In this document: positions 7,462 through 13,966 of the stretch, piece by piece
Layout of the letters: every line of letters begins with the position of its first letter
Numbering within the stretch: the stretch's first letter is position 1
Source of the DNA: a virus
IMG/VR virus record: IMGVR_UViG_3300013133_001731
Span: 1 to 22,620 of that record
DNA: 22,620 bases
Reading direction: 5' to 3' (one strand)
Program-made: the position numbers and the translations under genes
The notes under the pieces: generated by a model
The model's input: only the letters and a program-made list of their open reading frames with translations
The model's database searches: none
Told to the model about the DNA's origin: nothing

Positions 7462-7653
7462 TTAAAATTGTTTAAAATCACTCAAAATCAACCAAACCTC
7501 CATTTTGGGATCCTGAACTTCAATGACGATTTTTCTATAATTACCTGTAAATTGCCACGATTGTCGTCCAGGCATTCCCCATTGTGTTCTAAGATTTCTC
7601 AGTTTAGTGACTATTTCTTGTTGAGATCCTTGATAAAAAAATTGTTTTTTCAA
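7462..7653 (-). CDS. Small conserved-type phage protein, 63 residues, TTG start
   Basis: The frame opens with TTG at 7651-7653, overlapping the TGA of the previous gene as TTGA, with AGG-rich sequence about ten bases upstream. The ATG-only alternative would start at residue 27 and remove half the protein. The protein contains QEIVTKLRNLRTQWGMPGRQSWQFTGNYRKIVIEVQDPKMEVWLIL, a helix followed by three strands with an aromatic W-x-F-x-G-N-Y turn. It resembles small phage proteins of unknown function. The start codon is the least certain point. Confidence 0.6.
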   Translation of the reverse strand: MKKQFFYQGSQQEIVTKLRNLRTQWGMPGRQSWQFTGNYRKIVIEVQDPKMEVWLILSDFKQF

Positions 7654-8015
7654 CTGATTTCTGACCTACCGTTGCCAATATCTCGCACTTTGGTATAATT
7701 ATTGGAATTAATAGCTTGTTCTTGTTCCCAAGTCTCCATGACCACATGTCGACAAATAGTTTGAAACCAACGATCAACTATTTCAGTGTCGGTGTCATCC
7801 TTTTTGATTTGATATCCTGCTCGAATCAAATTGGCAACAAATTTGTCATTCCAATCCAGTTCAAAACTGCCCTGGTGAGGATTGTCAATATCAATTTCAA
7901 AACTCACAATTTTGATATAGGGTTCTCCACGCTCTGTGGCCAATTGTTTTTGAGTATGTATAGACTCAGTTTGAGTTTGAGACTTTTTATTAAATTTTTT
8001 TAACCAATTCCACAT
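7650..8015 (-). CDS. Conserved-type phage protein, about 121 residues
   Basis: I place the start at the ATG of MWNWLKKF (8015), two bases after the TAG of the preceding gene. The longer version would begin with a TTG. The N-terminal MWNWLKKFNKK is amphipathic and basic. The core reads RGEPYIKIVSFEIDIDNPHQGSFELDWNDKFVANLIRAGYQ, followed by a TDTEIVDRWFQTICRHV helix. The GEPY and NPxxGxFELDWNxxFVxxLxxAGY pattern looks like a conserved T4-like phage family with no known function. It belongs to the operon downstream of queE. Confidence 0.7.
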   Translation of the reverse strand: MWNWLKKFNKKSQTQTESIHTQKQLATERGEPYIKIVSFEIDIDNPHQGSFELDWNDKFVANLIRAGYQIKKDDTDTEIVDRWFQTICRHVVMETWEQEQAINSNNYTKVRDIGNGRSEIS

Positions 8016-8017
8016 GT

Positions 8018-8200
8018 CTACCAACTTTCTATATCGGTGATATCAACTTTGATACGTGATTTAGATTCAAATTCGGCAGTGATTGTGGGTCCTATTCCTG
8101 AACTATGATCGTAGATCAACATCAAATTCTCGGGATCATATTTTTTAAAAATTTCTTGTAGTTTAAGAAATTGTTGTTTGGTAATAACAAAAGATTTCAT
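8018..8200 (-). CDS. Small conserved-type phage protein, 60 residues
   Basis: The ATG at 8200 overlaps the TGA of queE (TGATG), with GGGGAA upstream as ribosome site. An in-frame TTG four codons earlier is less likely. The protein begins MKSFVITKQQFLKLQEIFKK, a predicted helix. It then has LMLIYDHSSGIGPTITAEFE, a strand-turn-strand with an HSSGIGP loop that looks conserved in phages. The function is unknown. Close coupling to queE ties it to the 7-deazaguanine operon, perhaps only by position. Confidence 0.7.
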   Translation of the reverse strand: MKSFVITKQQFLKLQEIFKKYDPENLMLIYDHSSGIGPTITAEFESKSRIKVDITDIESW

Positions 8201-9081
8201 CAAGTTCCCCAAGCATTTTTAAACAAATCAATTTGCAAACGAGCACTATATCTCAAACCCAATTTCAACGCCAATTCAGCCACTGCTCGATTATGTTGAT
8301 AATAGACTTCGTCAACTCCTCCCACTGGCATTAGATATACCGGGCCACGAAACCCTGCATTGCGATAAAGATCAATTGTGTGTTGAATTTCTTCAATGTC
8401 CTGTTGGCTGTCTACCACAAATTTCAAATAAGTATAACCCACAGATTCATAATCGACTACCACATCTGGACATATGGCCTCACTGCGTAATTCTCCGCTG
8501 GCCATGAGTTTGGGACTGACACTAAACGTGATCTCCCCGCCCGGACCGTGTGGGAATTGTCTTTGATTCCAACCTTGTAGATATTGACGAAAATCATCAG
8601 TGAGGGGTTGAGTTCCATTGGTCTCAAATGTCAATTCTCTTAGAGATTGCATCAATGGATGATCTAGCAATTCTGGATAAGCACGTTGCCACCCCAACAG
8701 TGGTTCTCCACCGGTGATAACTAGATGTTCATCTCTCCACTGTCGATAAGGCAGTAGATCTACTAGAGATTGTGCCAGCTCTGCTGCACTGGCTTTGACA
8801 ACAAACTTTTTAAATTCTGGATAGATAGAACTATAGCTGTCACATCCAGTAGATACCAATGGTAGATCTTTGAAATTTTGATATTGATCAATATTGCGGA
8901 TGATTTCCACTACTTCGGGATTGTGTGTGACCGATCGATCTAAAATATGTTCTTGGTAACGATTAAAGTTTCGACAGCGAAAATTACAGCCAAACATACG
9001 GAGGAACACACTGGGCACTCCCATATAACGAGCTTCTCCTTGATTTGAATAAAATTTTTCTGTATAGTGAAATTTTGACAT
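8200..9081 (-). CDS. queE: QueE-like radical SAM enzyme (7-carboxy-7-deazaguanine synthase)
   Basis: This 293-residue protein fits QueE, which turns 6-carboxy-tetrahydropterin into 7-carboxy-7-deazaguanine (CDG). It has FYSNQGEARYMGVPSVFLRMFGCNFRC near the N-terminus (substrate loop then cluster Cys), VITGGEPLLGW for SAM binding near residue 142, FETNGTQ near 172, and SVSPKL near 208. The usual CX3CX2C cluster motif is altered. C32 and C36 are present, but the third position is Phe39. The next Cys is C80 in STGCDSY, so a spacing of about 43 residues is implied. This may be a phage variant with an insertion in the cluster loop. The gene follows a MazG-like gene by 10 nt and overlaps the next gene. 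It forms one arm of the DpdA pathway. Confidence 0.88.
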   Translation of the reverse strand: MSKFHYTEKFYSNQGEARYMGVPSVFLRMFGCNFRCRNFNRYQEHILDRSVTHNPEVVEIIRNIDQYQNFKDLPLVSTGCDSYSSIYPEFKKFVVKASAAELAQSLVDLLPYRQWRDEHLVITGGEPLLGWQRAYPELLDHPLMQSLRELTFETNGTQPLTDDFRQYLQGWNQRQFPHGPGGEITFSVSPKLMASGELRSEAICPDVVVDYESVGYTYLKFVVDSQQDIEEIQHTIDLYRNAGFRGPVYLMPVGGVDEVYYQHNRAVAELALKLGLRYSARLQIDLFKNAWGT

Positions 9082-9091
9082 AGAATTGCTT

Positions 9092-9364
9092 TCAGTTAAA
9101 AATATTTGACCACTGTTTTAATTTTGCTCGTTTATTTAGAGCTGCAGTGTCGACATTTCGAGACTCGACAATTTTGTTTTCGATCAATAATTGAACCATA
9201 CAGACTAAATCACCCAGTTCTTCTTCGAGATGCTGTTGATTACTGCGGTGATCTCGAGGGTTTAGTCCAGTAAATCCAAATCGGTTGATTTTACTAATGG
9301 CCTGTATTACTTCGGCACATTCTTCTTGAAGAATAGCTAGAATTTCGTTGTCTTGATTGTTCAT
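9092..9364 (-). CDS. Short MazG-like (all-alpha NTP pyrophosphatase) protein, 90 residues
   Basis: The sequence shows the minimal MazG motifs. ILQEECAEVIQAISK gives the first ExxE pair and LEEELGDLVCMVQLLIE the second ExxD pair, which together bind Mg2+ around the pyrophosphate of a (d)NTP. At 90 residues it is a single four-helix unit that would need to dimerise. It starts by ATGA overlap from the methyltransferase gene and lies 10 nt before queE, so it is made together with base-modification enzymes. It might clear a toxic or competing nucleotide, but that is inference. This is the second MazG-like gene in the window. Confidence 0.8.
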   Translation of the reverse strand: MNNQDNEILAILQEECAEVIQAISKINRFGFTGLNPRDHRSNQQHLEEELGDLVCMVQLLIENKIVESRNVDTAALNKRAKLKQWSNIFN

Positions 9365-10140
9365 GATTTTTTAATGGCCTTGACACAAAGATGCCAACCC
9401 AGATGTCGACGTATAGCTGTTTTTATGGATTCCGGCATAGCTGCAAACCAGGGTTCTAATACATATTGTCCTTGGCGGTAGTGTTCTACATTATACATGA
9501 AACAATGATCTTGTCTAATGTCAATTATATCAAAAAAACCAGTGACCAACCAATGTATTTTGTCCTCATCGTAGGTTTCGGCATAGGGACATCCGGCTTG
9601 GGCTTCAAATTGGTCCAATCCGGCTTGAATCATAGCCGATTTCCAACTATGTTGAGCATAGACCAAAAATCTAAATTCTCCCCAGGGTTTCAACAAATTA
9701 TAGGCATTTTCTATTATTTTTTGTGGACTAGGACTATGATGTATGACTCCCATGCTGTAGATCAAATCAAATTCTCTAAGATTTTTAATTTGATCTAGAT
9801 CTGTGGAATCTCGACAATAAAATTCTCCGGATAAATTTTGCACAGAGAATCTTTTTTTACAAAGATCTATACTGTTTTGACTGATATCAATGCCCACATA
9901 TTCAGCACCATGACGAACAAATTGTTCAGCATCGGTGCCAATACCACAACCAATTTCCAATACTCTACGACCTTGCCAAATATGAAAGTTGGCTAGATCA
10001 TGTATATGAGGTTCAACATGATATCTACGCTGAGTGATCTCATTCCAGTATTGTTCAGTATTGGGATCAGCTTGACTGTGTTGACTGTTGCAGGGTTGAT
10101 TATCCCAATATTGAATTGTTTTTTGTTCGAGTGCATTCAT
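9361..10140 (-). CDS. Class I SAM-dependent methyltransferase
   Basis: This 259-residue protein has a clear Rossmann methyltransferase core: VLEIGCGIGTDAEQF (motif I, about 60-74), YVGIDIS (acidic end of strand 2, about 81-87), FDLIYSMGVIHHSPSP (motif IV, about 124-139) and NLLKPWGEF (motif V-VI). The first 50 residues are Gln/Asn/His-rich, and the C-terminal 90 residues form a variable lid (YAETYDEDKIHWL, FMYNVEHYRQGQYVLEPWFAAMP). It overlaps the GT2 gene (ATGA) and the MazG-like gene (ATGA), so all three are translated together. The family often methylates small molecules or sugars, so a role on a sugar or modified base is possible. The substrate is unknown. Confidence 0.85.
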   Translation of the reverse strand: MNALEQKTIQYWDNQPCNSQHSQADPNTEQYWNEITQRRYHVEPHIHDLANFHIWQGRRVLEIGCGIGTDAEQFVRHGAEYVGIDISQNSIDLCKKRFSVQNLSGEFYCRDSTDLDQIKNLREFDLIYSMGVIHHSPSPQKIIENAYNLLKPWGEFRFLVYAQHSWKSAMIQAGLDQFEAQAGCPYAETYDEDKIHWLVTGFFDIIDIRQDHCFMYNVEHYRQGQYVLEPWFAAMPESIKTAIRRHLGWHLCVKAIKKS

Positions 10141-10964
10141 TGATCACTCACAATCTTTGCCAAACGGTTTTTGACATCTGCAGCATACATCTTTGCCCAT
10201 ATATCAGATTTGCCAGCACAGCCATCTCTAAACCAATCACAAATTCGATTTTCTTTTTTCTCAATATAACTACAGATCTTGGTGGCATCTCGTAATCGAA
10301 TTTTCCTCCAATTTTGATGATTGAAATCACGGGGATCATGATGATTGCCCTCCAACATGGGACGATTTTTATAAGTTTCATCGTGATTTAATCCAGTGAG
10401 ATCATATCTTTCGTGATGGATAAACACTGGAATATCAACCATGATGTCTAGTAGATAAGCAATGTGACTGATCCAAGCATCATTGATTTGATGAGGACTG
10501 ATATATCCAGTGACATCGGTCCACTCTCGAGGAATGATTGGAAATATTGCATAGGGGTGTTCGTTGGTAGTTTCGGCACGTAACACACGAAAATTTCCAG
10601 TATATTGTCGAATCACAGTGTCCCAACTCTTGGTGGACATCACAGCATCATCGTTGAAGAAAAACAACCAATCACCTTGGCTGACTCTTGATAATGCATT
10701 GAGATATTCGTTGAGTCGTATGTAACCAATGGGATTAAATGCAATAACAGTGTATCCACATTTATATGTGGTTTCCAACATTTTTTTAAGATCGTCAGTG
10801 GCAAATTTAATAACATCAGTGTCATCACGATCCAGGGCCAATAATATTTCAATTTCACAGGGATTATCGGCAGTTGACAACAAGGATGTCACAGATTTTT
10901 CCAGTGACTTGATTCGACCACGTGTGGGCAATAAAACACTGATTTTGTATTTTTGTTTGCTCAT
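10137..10964 (-). CDS. Family 2-type (GT-A) glycosyltransferase
   Basis: This 275-residue protein begins ISVLLPTRGRIKSLEKSVTSLL, the nucleotide-sugar-binding first strand of GT2 enzymes. It then has ILLALDRDDTD (about 40-50) and a DxD-type metal motif FFFNDDAVM (Asp105-Asp106). It has no membrane segments. The C-terminal half is His/Asn-rich (HHERYDLTGLNHDETYKNRPMLEGNHHDPRDF), perhaps the acceptor site. It overlaps both the small membrane-protein gene and the methyltransferase gene by ATGA. Placement between a queuosine-precursor transporter and QueE suggests a possible role in decorating DNA bases, though surface polysaccharide or virion glycosylation cannot be excluded. Confidence 0.85.
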   Translation of the reverse strand: MSKQKYKISVLLPTRGRIKSLEKSVTSLLSTADNPCEIEILLALDRDDTDVIKFATDDLKKMLETTYKCGYTVIAFNPIGYIRLNEYLNALSRVSQGDWLFFFNDDAVMSTKSWDTVIRQYTGNFRVLRAETTNEHPYAIFPIIPREWTDVTGYISPHQINDAWISHIAYLLDIMVDIPVFIHHERYDLTGLNHDETYKNRPMLEGNHHDPRDFNHQNWRKIRLRDATKICSYIEKKENRICDWFRDGCAGKSDIWAKMYAADVKNRLAKIVSDQ

Positions 10965-11200
10965 AAAAAAGATCCTATCAATGGGGGTATGTAAATTACA
11001 GTAATTACAATTTGAACAGTCAATAAACTATATTTTTTCCACAATGTAGCTTGTATAGCCCAACCTAAATTACTGAGAAAAAGAAACCAAATATTTAACG
11101 GATAATGGTTGAGTGAAGTCAGTATTGCACCCAAAATCAACAGTGCAGTAATACTCCACTCGAACCAAAAAGTCCAGGGTTGTTGAAACTTGACAATCAC
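10961..11200 (-). CDS. Small membrane protein, 79 residues, GTG start
   Basis: The GTG start (11198-11200) overlaps the TGA of yhhQ as GTGA. The protein is strongly hydrophobic with three predicted membrane helices (FWFEWSITALLILGAILT, IWFLFLSNLGWAIQATLW, LLTVQIVITVIYIPPLIGSF) and very short loops. I do not recognise the family. Direct coupling to the YhhQ-type transporter on one side and the GT2 gene on the other suggests it works with uptake or membrane-associated steps, perhaps as a partner subunit. This is positional inference. Confidence 0.7.
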   Translation of the reverse strand: MIVKFQQPWTFWFEWSITALLILGAILTSLNHYPLNIWFLFLSNLGWAIQATLWKKYSLLTVQIVITVIYIPPLIGSFL

Positions 11201-11892
11201 CTCATGTCTCTTGCTTCTTCTCGAGTAGGAGCAAGACTGACCAATGGAGTCAATGCCAATATGATAGCCAATTTAAACAAGGTAGATCCTGACACAATTC
11301 TAGCAATTGCAGTATTATAATTGATGATTGAACCACCGAGAATCATGGGAAAGACCACAAATGCCAGAATCACAAAAAATACTGCGTCAACTGGTAGGCT
11401 CAACAAATTACTGAAAAAAGTCCTGATCCAACTACCATAATCTCGATCCCATAGCCATTGATACACATAAGTATTGACCCATTGACTGATGACAGTGGCG
11501 ATTTCTGAACCCAATACAATGCCCAAACTCATACGAAATACAGCATCGAAATTGACACTGGGTCTAAAACTAGGAGCGGGCAAAAAAGTCATCATATACA
11601 TAAAGGCTGCGATTGCTAAATTTAAAATCACACCCAATAAAATGGTCTGTCGAACTATTTCGGCACCGGCTAGTTTATGCAACATGTCGCGAGTCACAAA
11701 TACCACAGCAAATAATAAAGCACCAGCCGGGGTCACTACCCAACCAAAATCTAGAAATTTAGCAGCAGCAAAATCTGCCACAGTCATGGTCATGATCAAT
11801 GTGGCAGCAAGACCAATGATCCAATATAGAGTTCGATGATCTAGTGTCATAGATGGATTGTTTAAAAATTTATCATGTAAAGAAGTTGTCAT
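11197..11892 (-). CDS. yhhQ: YhhQ-type queuosine precursor transporter (VUT family)
   Basis: This 231-residue protein has about six hydrophobic membrane helices. It shows the family pattern of an early TVADFAAAKFLDFG segment, then VTPAGALLFAVVFVTRDMLHKLAG (the conserved TPxG...F..RD.L.K..G signature at about 52-75), and later SEIATVISQWVNTYVY and FSNLLSLPVDAVFF. YhhQ proteins import 7-deazaguanine precursors such as preQ0 and preQ1. A phage copy next to pathway genes would raise precursor supply for DpdA. The ATG has AAGGAT seven bases upstream. A 60-nt gap before it holds only a weak late-like box (CTTAAATA), so it may also be read through from the QueD gene. Confidence 0.9.
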   Translation of the reverse strand: MTTSLHDKFLNNPSMTLDHRTLYWIIGLAATLIMTMTVADFAAAKFLDFGWVVTPAGALLFAVVFVTRDMLHKLAGAEIVRQTILLGVILNLAIAAFMYMMTFLPAPSFRPSVNFDAVFRMSLGIVLGSEIATVISQWVNTYVYQWLWDRDYGSWIRTFFSNLLSLPVDAVFFVILAFVVFPMILGGSIINYNTAIARIVSGSTLFKLAIILALTPLVSLAPTREEARDMR

Positions 11893-11952
11893 TGTTGATC
11901 CTTTGTGTTGAAAACATATTTAAGAAAACAGTTTTAAATCAAAATATTTGTG

Positions 11953-12486
11953 TCATTGACATTCAAATACAGCAGAATTACCTGCATGTTCAAATACTTC
12001 AGCGGAACGTAATCGCACACCTTGGCCCAATGAATATCGAGCCTCGAATACTCGACCGTCAGGGTGTGTCCAGGAATGACCTTGTTGATATGTTTGTAAA
12101 ATTTCTCTCATGGTTCGATATGCCAATTGGGCAAATTTTTCACAACCTACCCCATCGACAATTCTCAAATCCATGATGCCTTTGTTTTGAAAACCGCCGG
12201 CGATCTTGTTGAGTTTGACAAAAGTGTTATACTCGGGGTCATCTTGAGAAATAATTGTAGTATGATCGAATTGCCATTCTGCCCATTCTTTAAATGCCTT
12301 TAGCCCGCCAAAATCCATGACCCAATTGCGATCGTCTAGTGTATCACTTTCAAATACCAAACGAATACCAATGGAGTAGCCATGCAAAAAAGAACAATGA
12401 CTGTGAGTTGCACGCCATTGCCGAAAACAACAGCTCAATCCTCGGTCATTGCCATAGGTCTTTGTGGAAACATATTTGTAACTCAC
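11953..12486 (-). CDS. queD: QueD-family T-fold enzyme (6-carboxytetrahydropterin synthase or relative), variant metal site
   Basis: The frame opens with GTG (12484-12486), with AGGA ten bases upstream; no in-frame ATG is near. The 177-residue protein matches QueD in order: a Cys-containing CSFLHGYSIG (residues 31-40, normally CGxLHGHxY), WVMDFGGLKAF (55-65), FDHTTII (73-79) and the late catalytic Glu in EVFEHAGNSA (163-172). The catalytic Cys31, Asp74-His75 and Glu166 are in place. The second His of the zinc HGH motif is Tyr37, and the first zinc His must come from THSH (28-30). QueD makes 6-carboxy-tetrahydropterin from dihydroneopterin triphosphate. A related, changed activity such as CDG decarboxylation (DpdL-like) is an alternative. 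It lies between the BI-1-like gene and yhhQ. Confidence 0.8.
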   Translation of the reverse strand: MSYKYVSTKTYGNDRGLSCCFRQWRATHSHCSFLHGYSIGIRLVFESDTLDDRNWVMDFGGLKAFKEWAEWQFDHTTIISQDDPEYNTFVKLNKIAGGFQNKGIMDLRIVDGVGCEKFAQLAYRTMREILQTYQQGHSWTHPDGRVFEARYSLGQGVRLRSAEVFEHAGNSAVFECQ

Positions 12487-12492
12487 TGTAGA

Positions 12493-13188
12493 TTAATCCT
12501 CTCGATTGCCAAATAGATTAAGTAGTGATAGGAATATATTAATAAAATTCAAATACAATGTCAAGGCTCCCACAATCTCAATATTACCGTTGTTATCTAC
12601 ACTGACTTCTTCACGAATACGTTGAGTATCCCAAGCAGTCAATCCCAGAAAGATCACCACAGCCAATGCTGAAATCACCATAGCCATAACACTGCTGCCA
12701 ATAAAAATATTAATAATACTGGCAATGATGATACCAATAAGACCAATAAACATAAACTGGCCAACACTTTCCAAACTTCGCTTGGTAAAATATCCGTATA
12801 GACTCATTGTTCCGAATAAAACAGCAGCACCCATGAAAGCACTAACAATACTACCTAATTTAAAAACCACAAAAATACTAGCAAAACTCAAGCCCATCAA
12901 TGCTGCAAAACCATGCAACATCAACAAAGCAATTTCTTTGGGAGGATTTTTATTCAGTGCCACACCAATAGCAAACACTGCCACAAGAGGCAGAAGCATT
13001 GTGACAAATTTCATCCATCCTGTAAAGAAAAAGCTCATCAATCCCGGACTGAGACTGACGAGAAAACTCACTAACATGCTGGTAATCACTGCCAATGCCA
13101 TATGATTATAAACACGCAACATGGCGTTGTTGATTTCACTGGCACTGCGATACAATTTTACTTCATCACTGGTCATAATGTTCATCAT
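12493..13188 (-). CDS. Bax inhibitor-1 / YccA-family membrane protein
   Basis: This 231-residue protein has about seven hydrophobic helices and ends with the family's typical GALTLYLNFINIFLSLLNLFG segment, preceded by FLGLTAWDTQRIRE (about 185-198), the conserved L-T-x-x-D-T-Q-x-I block. Bacterial relatives include YbhL and YccA. YccA modulates the FtsH protease, and others act as pH-gated calcium leak channels. Two adjacent ATGs occur; the first (13188) is 12 nt from AAGGAG. It sits between folE and the QueD gene with small gaps of 16 and 6 nt. A direct part in base modification is not obvious. It may protect phage membrane proteins from FtsH or keep the host alive, which is inference. Confidence 0.88.
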   Translation of the reverse strand: MMNIMTSDEVKLYRSASEINNAMLRVYNHMALAVITSMLVSFLVSLSPGLMSFFFTGWMKFVTMLLPLVAVFAIGVALNKNPPKEIALLMLHGFAALMGLSFASIFVVFKLGSIVSAFMGAAVLFGTMSLYGYFTKRSLESVGQFMFIGLIGIIIASIINIFIGSSVMAMVISALAVVIFLGLTAWDTQRIREEVSVDNNGNIEIVGALTLYLNFINIFLSLLNLFGNRED

Positions 13189-13204
13189 GATTTAATTGTT
13201 CTCC

Positions 13205-13888
13205 TTAACGACAATTATTGACAATATTCATAAATTCAAGTCTCACTGAATTATCAGTCTTGAATACACCACCTAATTTACTGGTCACAGTGGAACTACC
13301 TGTGTCCTCAATTCCTCGGCTCTTTACACAATAATGTTGAGCATCAATTACCACAGCGATATTGTCGGTTTCTAAAATGTATTGTAATGCATGATAGATT
13401 TGTTCAGTAAGACGTTCTTGAATTTGAGGACGTTTACTGAAATATTCCACGATGCGATTAATTTTGCTCAAGCCCAATACCTTTTGATTGGGAATGTAGG
13501 CCACAGTGGCCAATCCATCAATGACTACACCGTGATGCTCACAATTACTTTGCACATTGACATTACGTTCTATGACCATTTCGTCATAGCGCATTTTGTT
13601 GTCGACAGTGGTGCATTTGGGAAAATTTTCTTCTTTAAGCCCAAAGTAAATTTCGTTGATATACATTTTGGCCATACGTTTGGGTGTTTCACGTAGACTA
13701 TCGTCATTGAGATCCATGCCCACAGTTTGCCAAATTGTGGTAAATGCCTGTTCTAAAATGTCAATTTTCTTTTTGTTTTCTAGAGCCAATGTGGAATCAA
13801 TAATGGGTGTTTCCACTCCCATTTTGATTAGATGTTGACGAATTTGGTGACCCAGAACAGGGTCACATTTGGTTTTATCGAAACTCAT
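13205..13888 (-). CDS. folE: GTP cyclohydrolase I (FolE)
   Basis: This 227-residue protein is a clear GTP cyclohydrolase I, which converts GTP to 7,8-dihydroneopterin triphosphate, the first step of both folate and 7-deazaguanine synthesis. The zinc and catalytic residues are visible: NCEHH (Cys116, His118-119) and the partner AQHYCV (His185, Cys187). So are YIPNQKVLGLSKINRIVEYFSKRPQIQERLT (about 131-161) and RGIEDTGSSTVTSKLGGVF (about 191-209). Length fits the family. The ATG has an AAGGAG site seven bases upstream. A late-type box and a 9-bp hairpin lie in its leader. It feeds QueD and QueE in this window. Confidence 0.95.
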   Translation of the reverse strand: MSFDKTKCDPVLGHQIRQHLIKMGVETPIIDSTLALENKKKIDILEQAFTTIWQTVGMDLNDDSLRETPKRMAKMYINEIYFGLKEENFPKCTTVDNKMRYDEMVIERNVNVQSNCEHHGVVIDGLATVAYIPNQKVLGLSKINRIVEYFSKRPQIQERLTEQIYHALQYILETDNIAVVIDAQHYCVKSRGIEDTGSSTVTSKLGGVFKTDNSVRLEFMNIVNNCR

Positions 13889-13927
13889 ATTTGTTCTCCT
13901 TACTCAAATATCGATATATTGTTGATT

Positions 13928-13956
13928 TATGTTGAGATCTATCATACCTCAACATA
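13928..13956 (-). promoter_or_regulatory. Hairpin in the folE leader
   Basis: A perfect 9-bp inverted repeat, TATGTTGAG (13928-13936) and CTCAACATA (13948-13956), with an 11-base loop, lies between the glycosyltransferase stop and folE. There is no T-run after it on the minus strand, so it does not look like an intrinsic terminator. The expected late transcription start (near 13953) falls in the upstream arm, so only read-through RNA would form the full stem. It could protect or process RNA. Confidence 0.6.
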
Positions 13957-13958
13957 GA

Positions 13959-13966
13959 TATTTATC
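13959..13966 (-). promoter_or_regulatory. T4-type late promoter box, GATAAATA, before folE
   Basis: The minus strand reads GATAAATA overlapping the stop codon of the GT-B gene, in the 76-nt gap before folE. Start of transcription would be near 13953, giving a leader of about 65 nt. The same one-base variant appears at 4293 and 5370. Confidence 0.5.

Noticed and set aside
10148-10381. Alternative minus-strand frames inside the GT2 gene (also 10640-10858)
   Set aside because: They are out-of-frame shadows of a gene with clear GT2 motifs and ATGA coupling at both ends.
11489-11839. 116-residue plus-strand frame antisense to yhhQ
   Set aside because: It is the mirror of a clear membrane transporter; its composition only reflects the antisense of hydrophobic codons.
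12725-13105. 126-residue plus-strand frame antisense to the BI-1-like gene
   Set aside because: The BI-1 family signature on the minus strand is clear, and this frame has no independent support.
13928-13956. Hairpin before folE as an intrinsic terminator
   Set aside because: No T-run follows on the minus strand, and a late box overlaps its upstream side.
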